Origin: a virus
IMG/VR virus record: IMGVR_UViG_3300008267_000433
Coordinates: 4,332-26,734 of that record
DNA: 22,403 nt
Direction: 5' to 3' (one strand)
The stretch's first letter is position 1. Every line of letters begins with the position of its first letter. Below the pieces are notes generated by a model that did no database searches, was not told where the DNA came from, and saw only the letters and a list, made by a program, of their open reading frames with translations. The position numbers and the translations under genes are program-made. Positions 5,808 through 11,716 of the stretch are shown here, one piece after another.

Positions 5808-5825
5808 AATAGGTAGTAATTACTA
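5805..5825 (+). promoter_or_regulatory. TAGAAT box followed by a perfect 12-bp palindrome
   Basis: The Rpf-like stop codon is part of TAGAAT (5805-5810), and the 11-mer GTAGAATAGGT is identical to the one at the leaderless promoter at 9293. Directly after it, TAGTAATTACTA (5814-5825) is a perfect palindrome covering the expected transcription start, as an operator would. No convincing -35 is seen. Confidence 0.35.
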
Positions 5826-5841
5826 GGGAAGAGGAGGAGCC

Positions 5842-6261
5842 GTGCCAAGAGTCTATGATCGCCCCGATGATTGGGGTAATGAATGGGACTTGTCCCCTTG
5901 GACTTCGGCTCCTTCCTCTACCCGAGTAAGTCGCTATCGCTACGATTTCGCCAATAATGCAGTTCAGGTTCAATGGAAGAATCAGAAGAACTGGGGCTAC
6001 ATCTACGGGATATATGAAGACATCCCGTACTCACAGTACGTCCAGTTTGCCCGTGCGACTTCTAAGGGCAGGAGAATTAATAATCCTTTCAACGATTTTT
6101 CATATGACCTAATGACTGTGGACGAAGTTGTCGAACCGTCAAATACTGGCCGTCGTGGTCTATTGTCTAGAACTCAGACAGCCAAAGATAAGAAACTCGG
6201 TAAAAGTCCTACACTTGATTACCGATCAGGCATTGAGACTGAGGGCTGGGACGTTAGGTAA
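5842..6261 (+). CDS. KTSC-domain-like protein, 139 aa
   Basis: It starts at GTG after AGAGGAGGAG, a very strong ribosome-binding site. Residues about 24-85 resemble the KTSC domain: beta strands around VSRYRYDFANNAVQVQW, then YIYGIYEDIPYSQYVQFARATSKGR, matching the pattern of Y, a P-x-x-Y-x-x-F step and A-x-S-K-G-R. The domain is small, named for a conserved Lys-Thr-Ser-Cys, and is of unknown role, often found in phage and lysyl-tRNA-synthetase-linked proteins. The N-terminus is Trp-rich and the C-terminal 45 residues look disordered. It is followed by a gene 8 nt downstream. Confidence 0.6.
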   Translation: MPRVYDRPDDWGNEWDLSPWTSAPSSTRVSRYRYDFANNAVQVQWKNQKNWGYIYGIYEDIPYSQYVQFARATSKGRRINNPFNDFSYDLMTVDEVVEPSNTGRRGLLSRTQTAKDKKLGKSPTLDYRSGIETEGWDVR

Positions 6262-6269
6262 GGAAAAAC

Positions 6270-6512
6270 GTGGCACAGGTACATATCAAGGGTAAGGGTC
6301 CTCTGTATTGGGCCAAAGAGTATGGGGCCGAAGGTAAGGTCCTTGATACTGCATGGATGGCCGAGACGGCTCCTCCATTCCGAGTTGGACACGCTCTCCG
6401 GTTCCGTGTAGGTTCCCGAGCCGTCCACCTAGGCTTCTGCCGAAAGAGCAAGAAGCCAATCATCCATGAGGTGGAAAAGACACCTGAGGAGATTGGCAAG
6501 TGGGTTTACTAA
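6270..6512 (+). CDS. Small basic protein, 80 aa, unknown
   Basis: The GTG start has AAGGA 5 nt upstream, just behind the stop of the KTSC-like gene. The protein is basic, with FRVGHALRFRVGSRAVHLGFCRKSKK in the middle looking like a beta-hairpin with a positively charged face, and ends in the helix TPEEIGKW. It may bind nucleic acid, but no family is recognised. It overlaps the next gene by 13 nt. Confidence 0.55.
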   Translation: MAQVHIKGKGPLYWAKEYGAEGKVLDTAWMAETAPPFRVGHALRFRVGSRAVHLGFCRKSKKPIIHEVEKTPEEIGKWVY

Positions 6513-6739
6513 AGCGCAAAGTGACTGAGCCGACTGCGGTTGAGCCGACCAAGTTGAAGGGTATGCCTTCAGAGGATGTGTACCTTCTGATTGAGAGCAA
6601 TCTCATGGAAGCGCAGTACACCCTCACCCAGTATCGACAAGGCGATGAAGCCGTCAAGGGAGCCATCCTTAACTGGATGAAAGTCAGTCTTGAGACGGCA
6701 TCTCTTGGTTGTCAGGAACTTAGTAGTCGGAATACTTGA
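6500..6739 (+). CDS. Small helical protein, 79 aa, unknown
   Basis: It starts at GTG within the end of the preceding gene, with GAGGAGA about 8 nt upstream; a second in-frame GTG at 6521 is less well placed. Residues 1-24 are basic and likely disordered, while 25-75 form helices (SEDVYLLIESNLMEAQYTL and a later GAILNWMKVSLETA). Function unknown. The end of the gene carries the -35 box of the next promoter. Confidence 0.5.
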   Translation: MGLLKRKVTEPTAVEPTKLKGMPSEDVYLLIESNLMEAQYTLTQYRQGDEAVKGAILNWMKVSLETASLGCQELSSRNT

Positions 6740-6763
6740 CTAGTGCGAAATGATCCGTATACT
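6736..6763 (+). promoter_or_regulatory. Strong sigma-A-type promoter (TTGACT-N16-TATACT)
   Basis: TTGACT (6736-6741) and TATACT (6758-6763) are separated by 16 nt. This is the best consensus promoter in the window. The start of transcription would fall at about 6770, two bases before the ATG at 6772, so the transcript is leaderless or nearly so. The -35 hexamer overlaps the stop codon of the upstream gene. Confidence 0.7.
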
Positions 6764-6771
6764 CTGCGGGC

Positions 6772-7053
6772 ATGGACCAACTACAACTGAAACTACCGCC
6801 TGACAATAATCGCTACAGAGTAAGGCTCTACCGGGACTACAAACCTACAGAGGATTGTACGAAGCCGGATTTTAGGGCCTTCGCTGAAAACACTAGGAGA
6901 TCACTCATTGGTCTTCTACAGAGGTCCCCTTACAGTCTTGACTGGGAAGAAGACCCACGAAGCACAGGTTGGTATGGGGTTAAGAACGATCTCAACCAAT
7001 CAATCGTCTACCAACTAATTATTGAAACCCACGAGGAGTCATCAAATGAGTGA
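6772..7053 (+). CDS. Unknown protein, 93 aa
   Basis: It follows a near-consensus promoter, with the ATG 8 nt after the -10 box and no ribosome-binding site. The protein (starting MDQLQLKLPP) mixes aromatic and charged residues, with a central helix (about residues 34-52) and strands around GWYGVKNDLN and SIVYQLIIET. It is probably a small alpha/beta fold. The stop overlaps the next gene by 8 nt. Placed first in a three-gene unit with 7046 and 7327. No family is recognised. Confidence 0.6.
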   Translation: MDQLQLKLPPDNNRYRVRLYRDYKPTEDCTKPDFRAFAENTRRSLIGLLQRSPYSLDWEEDPRSTGWYGVKNDLNQSIVYQLIIETHEESSNE

Positions 7054-7330
7054 CAAAAGCGTCACAATCGAAGAGCGCATCGAAGCATTAGAGCAACGTA
7101 TCGCTTTCCTTGAAAAGGAGCGTCCGGGTCGTCGCATGCGCCCGAATGTCACTTCTCAGGCTGGCATTTGTGGAATCGACCCTGATTGCGATTCTAAGGT
7201 TTGCACCGATGCAAGCATCTACCGCTATCAGCAGGGCTGTCAGGGCGAACGATGTGTTCAGATCAATCGTGAGTACTACTCCGATTACCGGGCTAAGAAG
7301 AAGCGTGAAAAGGCTGAAACGCAGCAGTGA
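7046..7330 (+). CDS. Small coiled-coil and Cys-cluster protein, 94 aa
   Basis: ATG 7046 is chosen over an upstream in-frame TTG because GAGGAG lies 7 nt before it. Residues 5-28 form a short coiled coil (IEERIEALEQRIAFLEKE). The second half has five Cys (CGIDPDC, KVC, GCQGERC) followed by a Tyr-Arg-Lys tail (NREYYSDYRAKKKRE). This GC-x-x-x-x-C then Y-x-x-x-YR layout resembles small zinc-binding proteins common in actinobacterial phages, some linked to DNA-binding roles; the likeness is by eye only. It overlaps its neighbours by 8 and 4 nt. Confidence 0.6.
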   Translation: MSDKSVTIEERIEALEQRIAFLEKERPGRRMRPNVTSQAGICGIDPDCDSKVCTDASIYRYQQGCQGERCVQINREYYSDYRAKKKREKAETQQ

Positions 7331-7563
7331 CCACTAAGAAAGAGTTAGTAACGCCTCCCCTCACTGAAGTACAGCGAGGTCATCCTGTGACGGTGGCCGG
7401 AGAGCGTGGACCATACAAGTTTGTAAAGATCAACGATAGTGACGGTTCAGTGACTGTCTTCGGGGGAGATAAAGACCCCGGAGGCAAGAATTCGATGCGA
7501 ACATTCGTAGCGGAAAGAGTCACAGTTCTTCCTATCCCCAAGCCCGAAGACTCAGATTTGTAG
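7327..7563 (+). CDS. Small beta-barrel-like protein, 78 aa, unknown
   Basis: It starts at GTG within GTGA, coupled to the upstream stop. The sequence GHPVTVAGERGPYKFVKI, then GSVTVFGG and FVAERVTVLP, alternates in the manner of an SH3-like or similar small five-stranded barrel. N- and C-termini are disordered. It is the last gene before the UUCG hairpin, and thus the end of this transcription unit. No family is named. Confidence 0.55.
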   Translation: MTTKKELVTPPLTEVQRGHPVTVAGERGPYKFVKINDSDGSVTVFGGDKDPGGKNSMRTFVAERVTVLPIPKPEDSDL

Positions 7564-7644
7564 AGTTTTAATAGCGTGTTGTAAAGTGATTTCAACTCAG
7601 GGTGCTTGGATTGGTCCCCTTCCCCGAGTTGGTCAGATGTGCAG

Positions 7645-7672
7645 AGAGACCCCCGCTTCGGTGGGGGTCTCT
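7645..7672 (+). terminator. UUCG-capped hairpin, terminator of the small-gene unit
   Basis: AGAGACCCCCGC (7645-7656) pairs with GTGGGGGTCTCT (7661-7672) around a TTCG tetraloop closed by C-G: a 12-bp stem with one G-U pair. It is very stable, and there is no long T-run after it, as is often seen in high-GC Gram-positives. It ends at the first base of the next promoter's -35 box, insulating late genes from early ones. The 80 nt before it (7564-7644) show no gene. Confidence 0.75.
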
Positions 7673-7700
7673 TCGCATATGTGGATAAATGCTTTATAGT
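7672..7700 (+). promoter_or_regulatory. Late-region promoter (TTCGCA-N17-TATAGT), leaderless for terminase
   Basis: TTCGCA (7672-7677), a 17-nt spacer, TATAGT (7695-7700), then exactly 6 nt to GTG 7707. There is no ribosome-binding site. The -35 abuts the hairpin. If this is right, the promoter lies inside the longer frame from ATG 7689 and the true start is the GTG. Confidence 0.55.
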
Positions 7701-7706
7701 GTCGTC

Positions 7707-9296
7707 GTGCCAACTTACGAAGATCTAGGTAACCCTGACGACATCGAAGAAAATCACTACGTCGAAGATGACGATCGGGAAGACATCGAAGAGGAAGAAG
7801 AGGATTACGGATTAGACGCTGAGACAGCCGACTTTGTTGACCAGTTAATCAAACGGATCATCATCTTCTGTGAGGAGTTTGCTGGTCTTGAACTTCGTCC
7901 GTACCAGCGACAGTTGGCTTATCGGATCGTTGAATCCCTAGTAATGGTGGACGGCGAGGAGATCACGGCTCTTTGGTCCCGTCAGAGCGGTAAGTCCGAG
8001 ACCCTGTCAGTCATCGTGTCCGGCTGCATGGTGATCCTTCCTAAACTGGCTATGTCGTTTGAGATGCTGGAGCGTTTCAAGCGTGGTCTATGGGTAGGTA
8101 TTTTTGCCCCTGTGGATAGTCAGTCAGACTTCTTGCATGGCCGCATTGTGGATAAGTTGACATCTGAGCACGCTCAGGAATTTCTAAATGACCCCGAACT
8201 GGATGAGCGTGTAGACGGTAAGTCCAAGGTGATCAAACTCCGATCCGGCTCACTATGTCGTCGTTCTACCGCTAACCCTCGTGCAAAGATCGAAGGTGCT
8301 TCGTATCACCTCGTAGTTATTGACGAGGCTCAGGAAGCCGACGACACGATGGTTCGTAAGTCCATCCACCCCATGCTTGCCGCCTATGCAGGCACCATGG
8401 TGAAGATTGGAACTCCTTCGTTCCACAAGGGTGATTTCTACAAGGCCATCCAGTTGAACAAGCGGCGTGGTACTCAGCGACGAAGTCGTATGAATCACTT
8501 TGAATACGACTATCGAACTGTAGGTAAGTACAACCCGTACTATGCCAAGTTCATTGTTCAGGAGAAGTTGCGCCTAGGGGAGGATTCTGACGAGTTTCAG
8601 ATGTCCTACAACCTTAAGTGGATGCTTGACCGAGGCATGCTCGTCGCTGAGGATGATTTGGACTTCTTGGCCGATCCGTCCATGCCACTGGTGAAATCAT
8701 GGCACCGCACGCCGGTAGTGGTCGGTATCGACCCTGCCCGTGTGAAGGACTCCACGGTAGTTACCGTCTGCTGGGTGGATTGGGACTATCCCGATCCTGC
8801 TGGCTTCCGAGAGCACCGAGTGCTGAACTGGCTGGAGATTCAGAACACCGAATGGGAAGACCAGTACTTCCAAATCGTGGACTTCTTGGACAACTACAAC
8901 ATCGCCTATGTGGGCGTTGATGCTCAGGGTATGGGTTCAGCAGTCGCTGAGCGCCTTCAGAGGCTCTTGGAGCATCGCTGCGAGGTCATACCAGTATCGT
9001 CCGATATCAAGACACAGAGCGAGCGTTGGAAGCATCTCATCGCTCTCCTTCAGCGACGCATGATCGTTTACCCCGGTCACTCTAAGGCTCGTCGTACTCG
9101 CATTTGGAAGCGATTCCGTCAACAGATGGAAGATGCCGAGAAGGTCATCAAGGGTAACTACATGCTTATTCAGGCCCCGCCTGATGAGCGTGACTCCCAC
9201 GACGACTTTGTGGACTCGCTGGCTATCGCCTGCGCCATGAGTATCAACGACACAACCCCATATGTGGAGACGTTTGAAGCGCCTTGGTTCAGGTAG
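7707..9296 (+). CDS. terL: Terminase large subunit (packaging ATPase and nuclease)
   Basis: A 529-aa protein from GTG 7707 (an ATG at 7689 would add six residues but overlaps the -10 box). The N-terminal 35 residues are very acidic. The ATPase has a Walker A-like SRQSGKSE (91-98), Walker B VVIDEAQE (203-210) and coupling motif GTPS (235-238). The RNase H-like nuclease has acidic residues at D342 (GIDPA), D405 (DAQG) and in HDDFVDS (498-504). It cuts concatemeric DNA and drives it into the prohead through the portal. No small subunit is recognised nearby. The last seven codons are duplicated after the next gene. Confidence 0.95.
   Translation: MPTYEDLGNPDDIEENHYVEDDDREDIEEEEEDYGLDAETADFVDQLIKRIIIFCEEFAGLELRPYQRQLAYRIVESLVMVDGEEITALWSRQSGKSETLSVIVSGCMVILPKLAMSFEMLERFKRGLWVGIFAPVDSQSDFLHGRIVDKLTSEHAQEFLNDPELDERVDGKSKVIKLRSGSLCRRSTANPRAKIEGASYHLVVIDEAQEADDTMVRKSIHPMLAAYAGTMVKIGTPSFHKGDFYKAIQLNKRRGTQRRSRMNHFEYDYRTVGKYNPYYAKFIVQEKLRLGEDSDEFQMSYNLKWMLDRGMLVAEDDLDFLADPSMPLVKSWHRTPVVVGIDPARVKDSTVVTVCWVDWDYPDPAGFREHRVLNWLEIQNTEWEDQYFQIVDFLDNYNIAYVGVDAQGMGSAVAERLQRLLEHRCEVIPVSSDIKTQSERWKHLIALLQRRMIVYPGHSKARRTRIWKRFRQQMEDAEKVIKGNYMLIQAPPDERDSHDDFVDSLAIACAMSINDTTPYVETFEAPWFR
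9273..9296 (+). repeat. First copy of duplicated terminase tail (FEAPWFR stop)
   Basis: These 24 nt are the actual terminase end. A second copy at 9622-9645 encodes the same seven residues and a stop, with the DNA matching at 18 of 24 positions and all differences synonymous. The two copies flank the ADP-ribosyltransferase-like gene. Confidence 0.85.
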
Positions 9297-9299
9297 AAT
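9294..9299 (+). promoter_or_regulatory. Leaderless -10 element TAGAAT built on the terminase stop codon
   Basis: TAGAAT, then 6 nt, then ATG 9306. Its first three bases are the terminase stop TAG. No ribosome-binding site precedes the ATG. TTTGAA (9273-9278) is the only -35-like hexamer and its spacing (15 nt) is short. Confidence 0.5.
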
Positions 9300-9305
9300 A
9301 GGTGT

Positions 9306-9626
9306 ATGGATTCAGAACACCCTACAACCGTATATCATGGTACTAGTCGTGAGAGCGCCGAATCCATCATGCGGGAAGGCTTCCGTCTAAACGGACATCA
9401 ATTTGGAAAAGTCATTTGGACTTCTCCCGATAAATATGTAGCAGAGGCTTATGCCCATGGAGATAACCCTGCTGTAGTTGAGTCTGTGTTATCTCCAACC
9501 AACCCCTCCAAGGGAGATTGGTATGGAGACAAACCTGAGGCTGACGTAATTCATATTTCCGAGGGGGGTATGCCTGTATCACTAGTAAGAGATTCAGGGA
9601 TTATCACTCCTAAACGTATTCTTTGA
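9306..9626 (+). CDS. Putative ADP-ribosyltransferase-fold protein, 106 aa
   Basis: The start of the protein, YHGTSRESAESIMREGF (10-26), is the signature of small ADP-ribosyltransferase-like proteins: H11 with GTS would hold NAD. It continues with a strand IWTSPD (37-42) and AEAYAHG (46-52), whose Y49 fits the second motif of the H-Y-E/Q class. A clear third-motif Glu is not obvious (candidates lie in EADVIHI, 78-84). It might modify host proteins such as RNA polymerase, or be an inactive relative. It sits between terminase and head genes with its own leaderless promoter and is flanked by the duplicated terminase tail, so it looks like an inserted cassette. Its TGA stop lies inside the second tail copy. 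Confidence 0.6.
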   Translation: MDSEHPTTVYHGTSRESAESIMREGFRLNGHQFGKVIWTSPDKYVAEAYAHGDNPAVVESVLSPTNPSKGDWYGDKPEADVIHISEGGMPVSLVRDSGIITPKRIL

Positions 9627-9645
9627 AGCCCCTTGGTTTCGCTGA
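9622..9645 (+). pseudogene. Relic of the original terminase 3' end (FEAPWFR stop)
   Basis: In the frame TTT GAA GCC CCT TGG TTT CGC TGA this stretch encodes FEAPWFR and a stop, identical in protein to the terminase end at 9273-9296. It has no start of its own. The simplest reading is that the preceding gene was inserted just before this tail and brought a recoded copy that restores terminase. Confidence 0.75.
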
Positions 9646-9654
9646 TATCGATAC

Positions 9655-9682
9655 TTGTGCCATACTGATTGGGTCCCATTAT
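9655..9682 (+). promoter_or_regulatory. Possible promoter ahead of the gene at 9702
   Basis: TTGTGC (9655-9660), 16 nt, CATTAT (9677-9682), followed by AGGAG as ribosome-binding site. The palindrome TATCGATA (9646-9653), also present at 2137-2144, lies just upstream. It may restore expression of genes cut off from terminase by the inserted cassette. Confidence 0.3.
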
Positions 9683-9701
9683 CTCGCTAGGAGACACCCC
9701 A

Positions 9702-10064
9702 ATGGCTTATGCGCCTGAGACCGGCTACGAATATGCGTACGCTGAGAACCTTACCCGTCGTGGCCCGCTTCGTTTCGAAGAGGGTGTCGCTACCGATACC
9801 GATATTCCTTTCGAATTCGGTCGTGGCGCTTACGGCGACACCGAAGGTGACGGACGTGGTCGTCAGACCATGGCTGGCATGATCAAGACCCCGATGGAGA
9901 CCCTTCGTGAGAAGGCTCACGTCGGTTCTGCTACTTGGATTGAGGCTCCGATGGAATTGTCGGAGTTCGTTCAGGGTGCGATGGCTGATCATCCCACCTT
10001 TGAGCGTGTTGCAGGCAGCGAAACCCGCATCCTGCGATTCAACGCCACTGTCGTCAACGACTGA
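9702..10064 (+). CDS. Unknown late protein, 120 aa
   Basis: ATG 9702 has CTAGGAG 8 nt upstream and is preferred over the longer frame from 9669. The acidic protein contains TDTDIPFEFGRGAYGDTEGD (29-48), a Thr/Met-rich helix (MIKTPMETLREKAHVG) and a C-terminal strand region (ETRILRFNATVV). The position between terminase and portal and use of common codons suggest a conserved structural or packaging accessory protein. No family is recognised. Confidence 0.6.
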   Translation: MAYAPETGYEYAYAENLTRRGPLRFEEGVATDTDIPFEFGRGAYGDTEGDGRGRQTMAGMIKTPMETLREKAHVGSATWIEAPMELSEFVQGAMADHPTFERVAGSETRILRFNATVVND

Positions 10065-10075
10065 TCACAACTCCA

Positions 10076-10345
10076 ATGAATTTCGGTCAAGCGCCGGGGT
10101 CTAAGACCGTTCAGAAGAACGCCTATGGTCCCGGCGCTACTGGCCGTCCTAAGGGGAAAAAGACTTCGACCTCTAAGGTCTCTCTTGTACCCCATGCGAA
10201 TGAGGCTCGGATGCCCGAGTATCTCAAAAGCGCAAAAGATCTTATGAACACCTACGGCACTAACGAGTTGCCGACTGGTCTTCAGCCTCGCTGGCTTCTG
10301 AATAAGAAGAATCAGAACATTTCGAAGGGTATGACAGGTAACTGA
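10076..10345 (+). CDS. Small basic protein, 89 aa, unknown
   Basis: It begins 11 nt after the preceding stop, with no clear ribosome-binding site, so translation is probably coupled. The N-terminal 40 residues are Gly-, Ser- and Lys-rich and likely disordered (GRPKGKKTSTSK), followed by a helix (MPEYLKSAKDLMNTYG) and another basic tail. It may bind DNA or the head interior. The stop lies just before the next ATG, so it is in the same operon as its neighbours. Confidence 0.55.
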   Translation: MNFGQAPGSKTVQKNAYGPGATGRPKGKKTSTSKVSLVPHANEARMPEYLKSAKDLMNTYGTNELPTGLQPRWLLNKKNQNISKGMTGN

Positions 10346-10346
10346 T

Positions 10347-11693
10347 ATGGCTAACAGAGATACCCCAATGCAATGGGAAGATTACTCCACCTCTCAACGC
10401 AAGAGCATTGCTTCGGAAATTAACCGTATTGGTAAGTCTACAAAGACCAACGCAGCGGAATCTGTCTCTAAACTTCGTACCACTGAGTCTAAGGAATCTA
10501 ATAAGCAGACTAACAGGGAAAAAGCCGGTAAAAAGGCCAATGTCATTGAGTCTATTGCAGGTACTTTCAAGGATAAGCCTATTACTCTGCAAGGGGCGGC
10601 TAATCGTAGAGGCGCAGCGTTTAGTCGTGCTATCGATTATGCCCGTAACGAAAACACCACTCTTCCGGGCGCTGGGTGGTACATAGATCACTCTGACTCT
10701 ATCCAGCAGTCTCGTGGTGATATTCCTTTCCGCAACGCTGCCGCAGCCGCTGCGGCGTTTAGTCCCGGTAAAGATCCTAAGGTAGACGAGTTACCAGCGT
10801 TTGCTGAATTGGCGAAACTTCATAACGAAGACCATTCAGTAACTGTGGATAACACAAGTAACAAAGTTCGTGATCTTAGTTCCCAAACTCTCGCTAGGTT
10901 TGCTACTCAAGCGGCTGCTGAGAACTCGGCTAACGCTGAGCGTACAGTAGTTTCTTCATCTGAGACATTCCATGTGGCTGGTAGGCCCCATGAAAGAATG
11001 ACTGTTAAGGGTATCGACGCTATGCGTGGGGTTACGTCTCCCGAGACGACAAATGACCCAATGACTGCTCCTAAGACATCCTCATACTTCCATTCTATTG
11101 CTGATGCAGGCGAAGCATCATTGGAAGAGAAGATAGATTACGAGAGCATCGCTAGACATCTAGTGACTGGAGACCCCAAACAAGGGATGTTGATGTTCTC
11201 CGCTAAGGAGCCGGGAGCACCTGCTAAAAACAGTATTCTCAGCCCGGACCACGATACTGCTGAAGACACTTGGATGCAGGCTATTTCTTCGGGACAGGCA
11301 CTTTCTGCTAAGCAGAATGGTCGCAACTTTTCACCCGCTAAGCGTGCGGTTGATAAGGGTGGACCGGGAGATATGGCCTCTTTTCAGAAGAGGAACACAG
11401 ATCTTCCTAAGGTCGCTGAGATTACTAGTGTAGGCGCAGTCCATGCCTTTAATAATAAAGCCACCCGAATGGCTGCATCGGACGTAGGACCTGTTTCGTT
11501 TGACCAGTTTGGTCAGCATATTCAGGTACCTTCTGTGATGATGCAGGAGGTTGCTTGGACTCAGGCTCGCCGTGAAGCAGGTGGCGATGCTCCATTCAAT
11601 GCCTCCCAACGACAGAAGGCCAAAGCGGATAAGGCCGCAGCCTCTGAACGTCGTAGCAACGAAAGCGGCATCCAAGATTCTTTGTTCGACTGA
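10347..11693 (+). CDS. Unknown 448-aa late protein between terminase and portal
   Basis: The ATG follows the previous stop by one base, within a strongly coupled run. The first 70 residues are Ser-, Lys- and Thr-rich and disordered-looking. A helical core from about 75 to 165 contains AGWYIDHSDSIQQ and a run of Ala ending in AAAFSPGKDP (about 133-142). This W-Y ... Ala-rich ... SPG layout resembles a family of phage proteins I cannot name. A second ordered region (about 255-330) has YESIARHLVTGDPKQG and KNSILSPDHDTAEDTWM. The C-terminal 40 residues are highly charged. There is no membrane segment or signal peptide. It could be a capsid-internal or packaging protein. Confidence 0.6.
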   Translation: MANRDTPMQWEDYSTSQRKSIASEINRIGKSTKTNAAESVSKLRTTESKESNKQTNREKAGKKANVIESIAGTFKDKPITLQGAANRRGAAFSRAIDYARNENTTLPGAGWYIDHSDSIQQSRGDIPFRNAAAAAAAFSPGKDPKVDELPAFAELAKLHNEDHSVTVDNTSNKVRDLSSQTLARFATQAAAENSANAERTVVSSSETFHVAGRPHERMTVKGIDAMRGVTSPETTNDPMTAPKTSSYFHSIADAGEASLEEKIDYESIARHLVTGDPKQGMLMFSAKEPGAPAKNSILSPDHDTAEDTWMQAISSGQALSAKQNGRNFSPAKRAVDKGGPGDMASFQKRNTDLPKVAEITSVGAVHAFNNKATRMAASDVGPVSFDQFGQHIQVPSVMMQEVAWTQARREAGGDAPFNASQRQKAKADKAAASERRSNESGIQDSLFD

Positions 11694-11716
11694 TTGACTG
11701 CTAAAGTAGCCGACAT

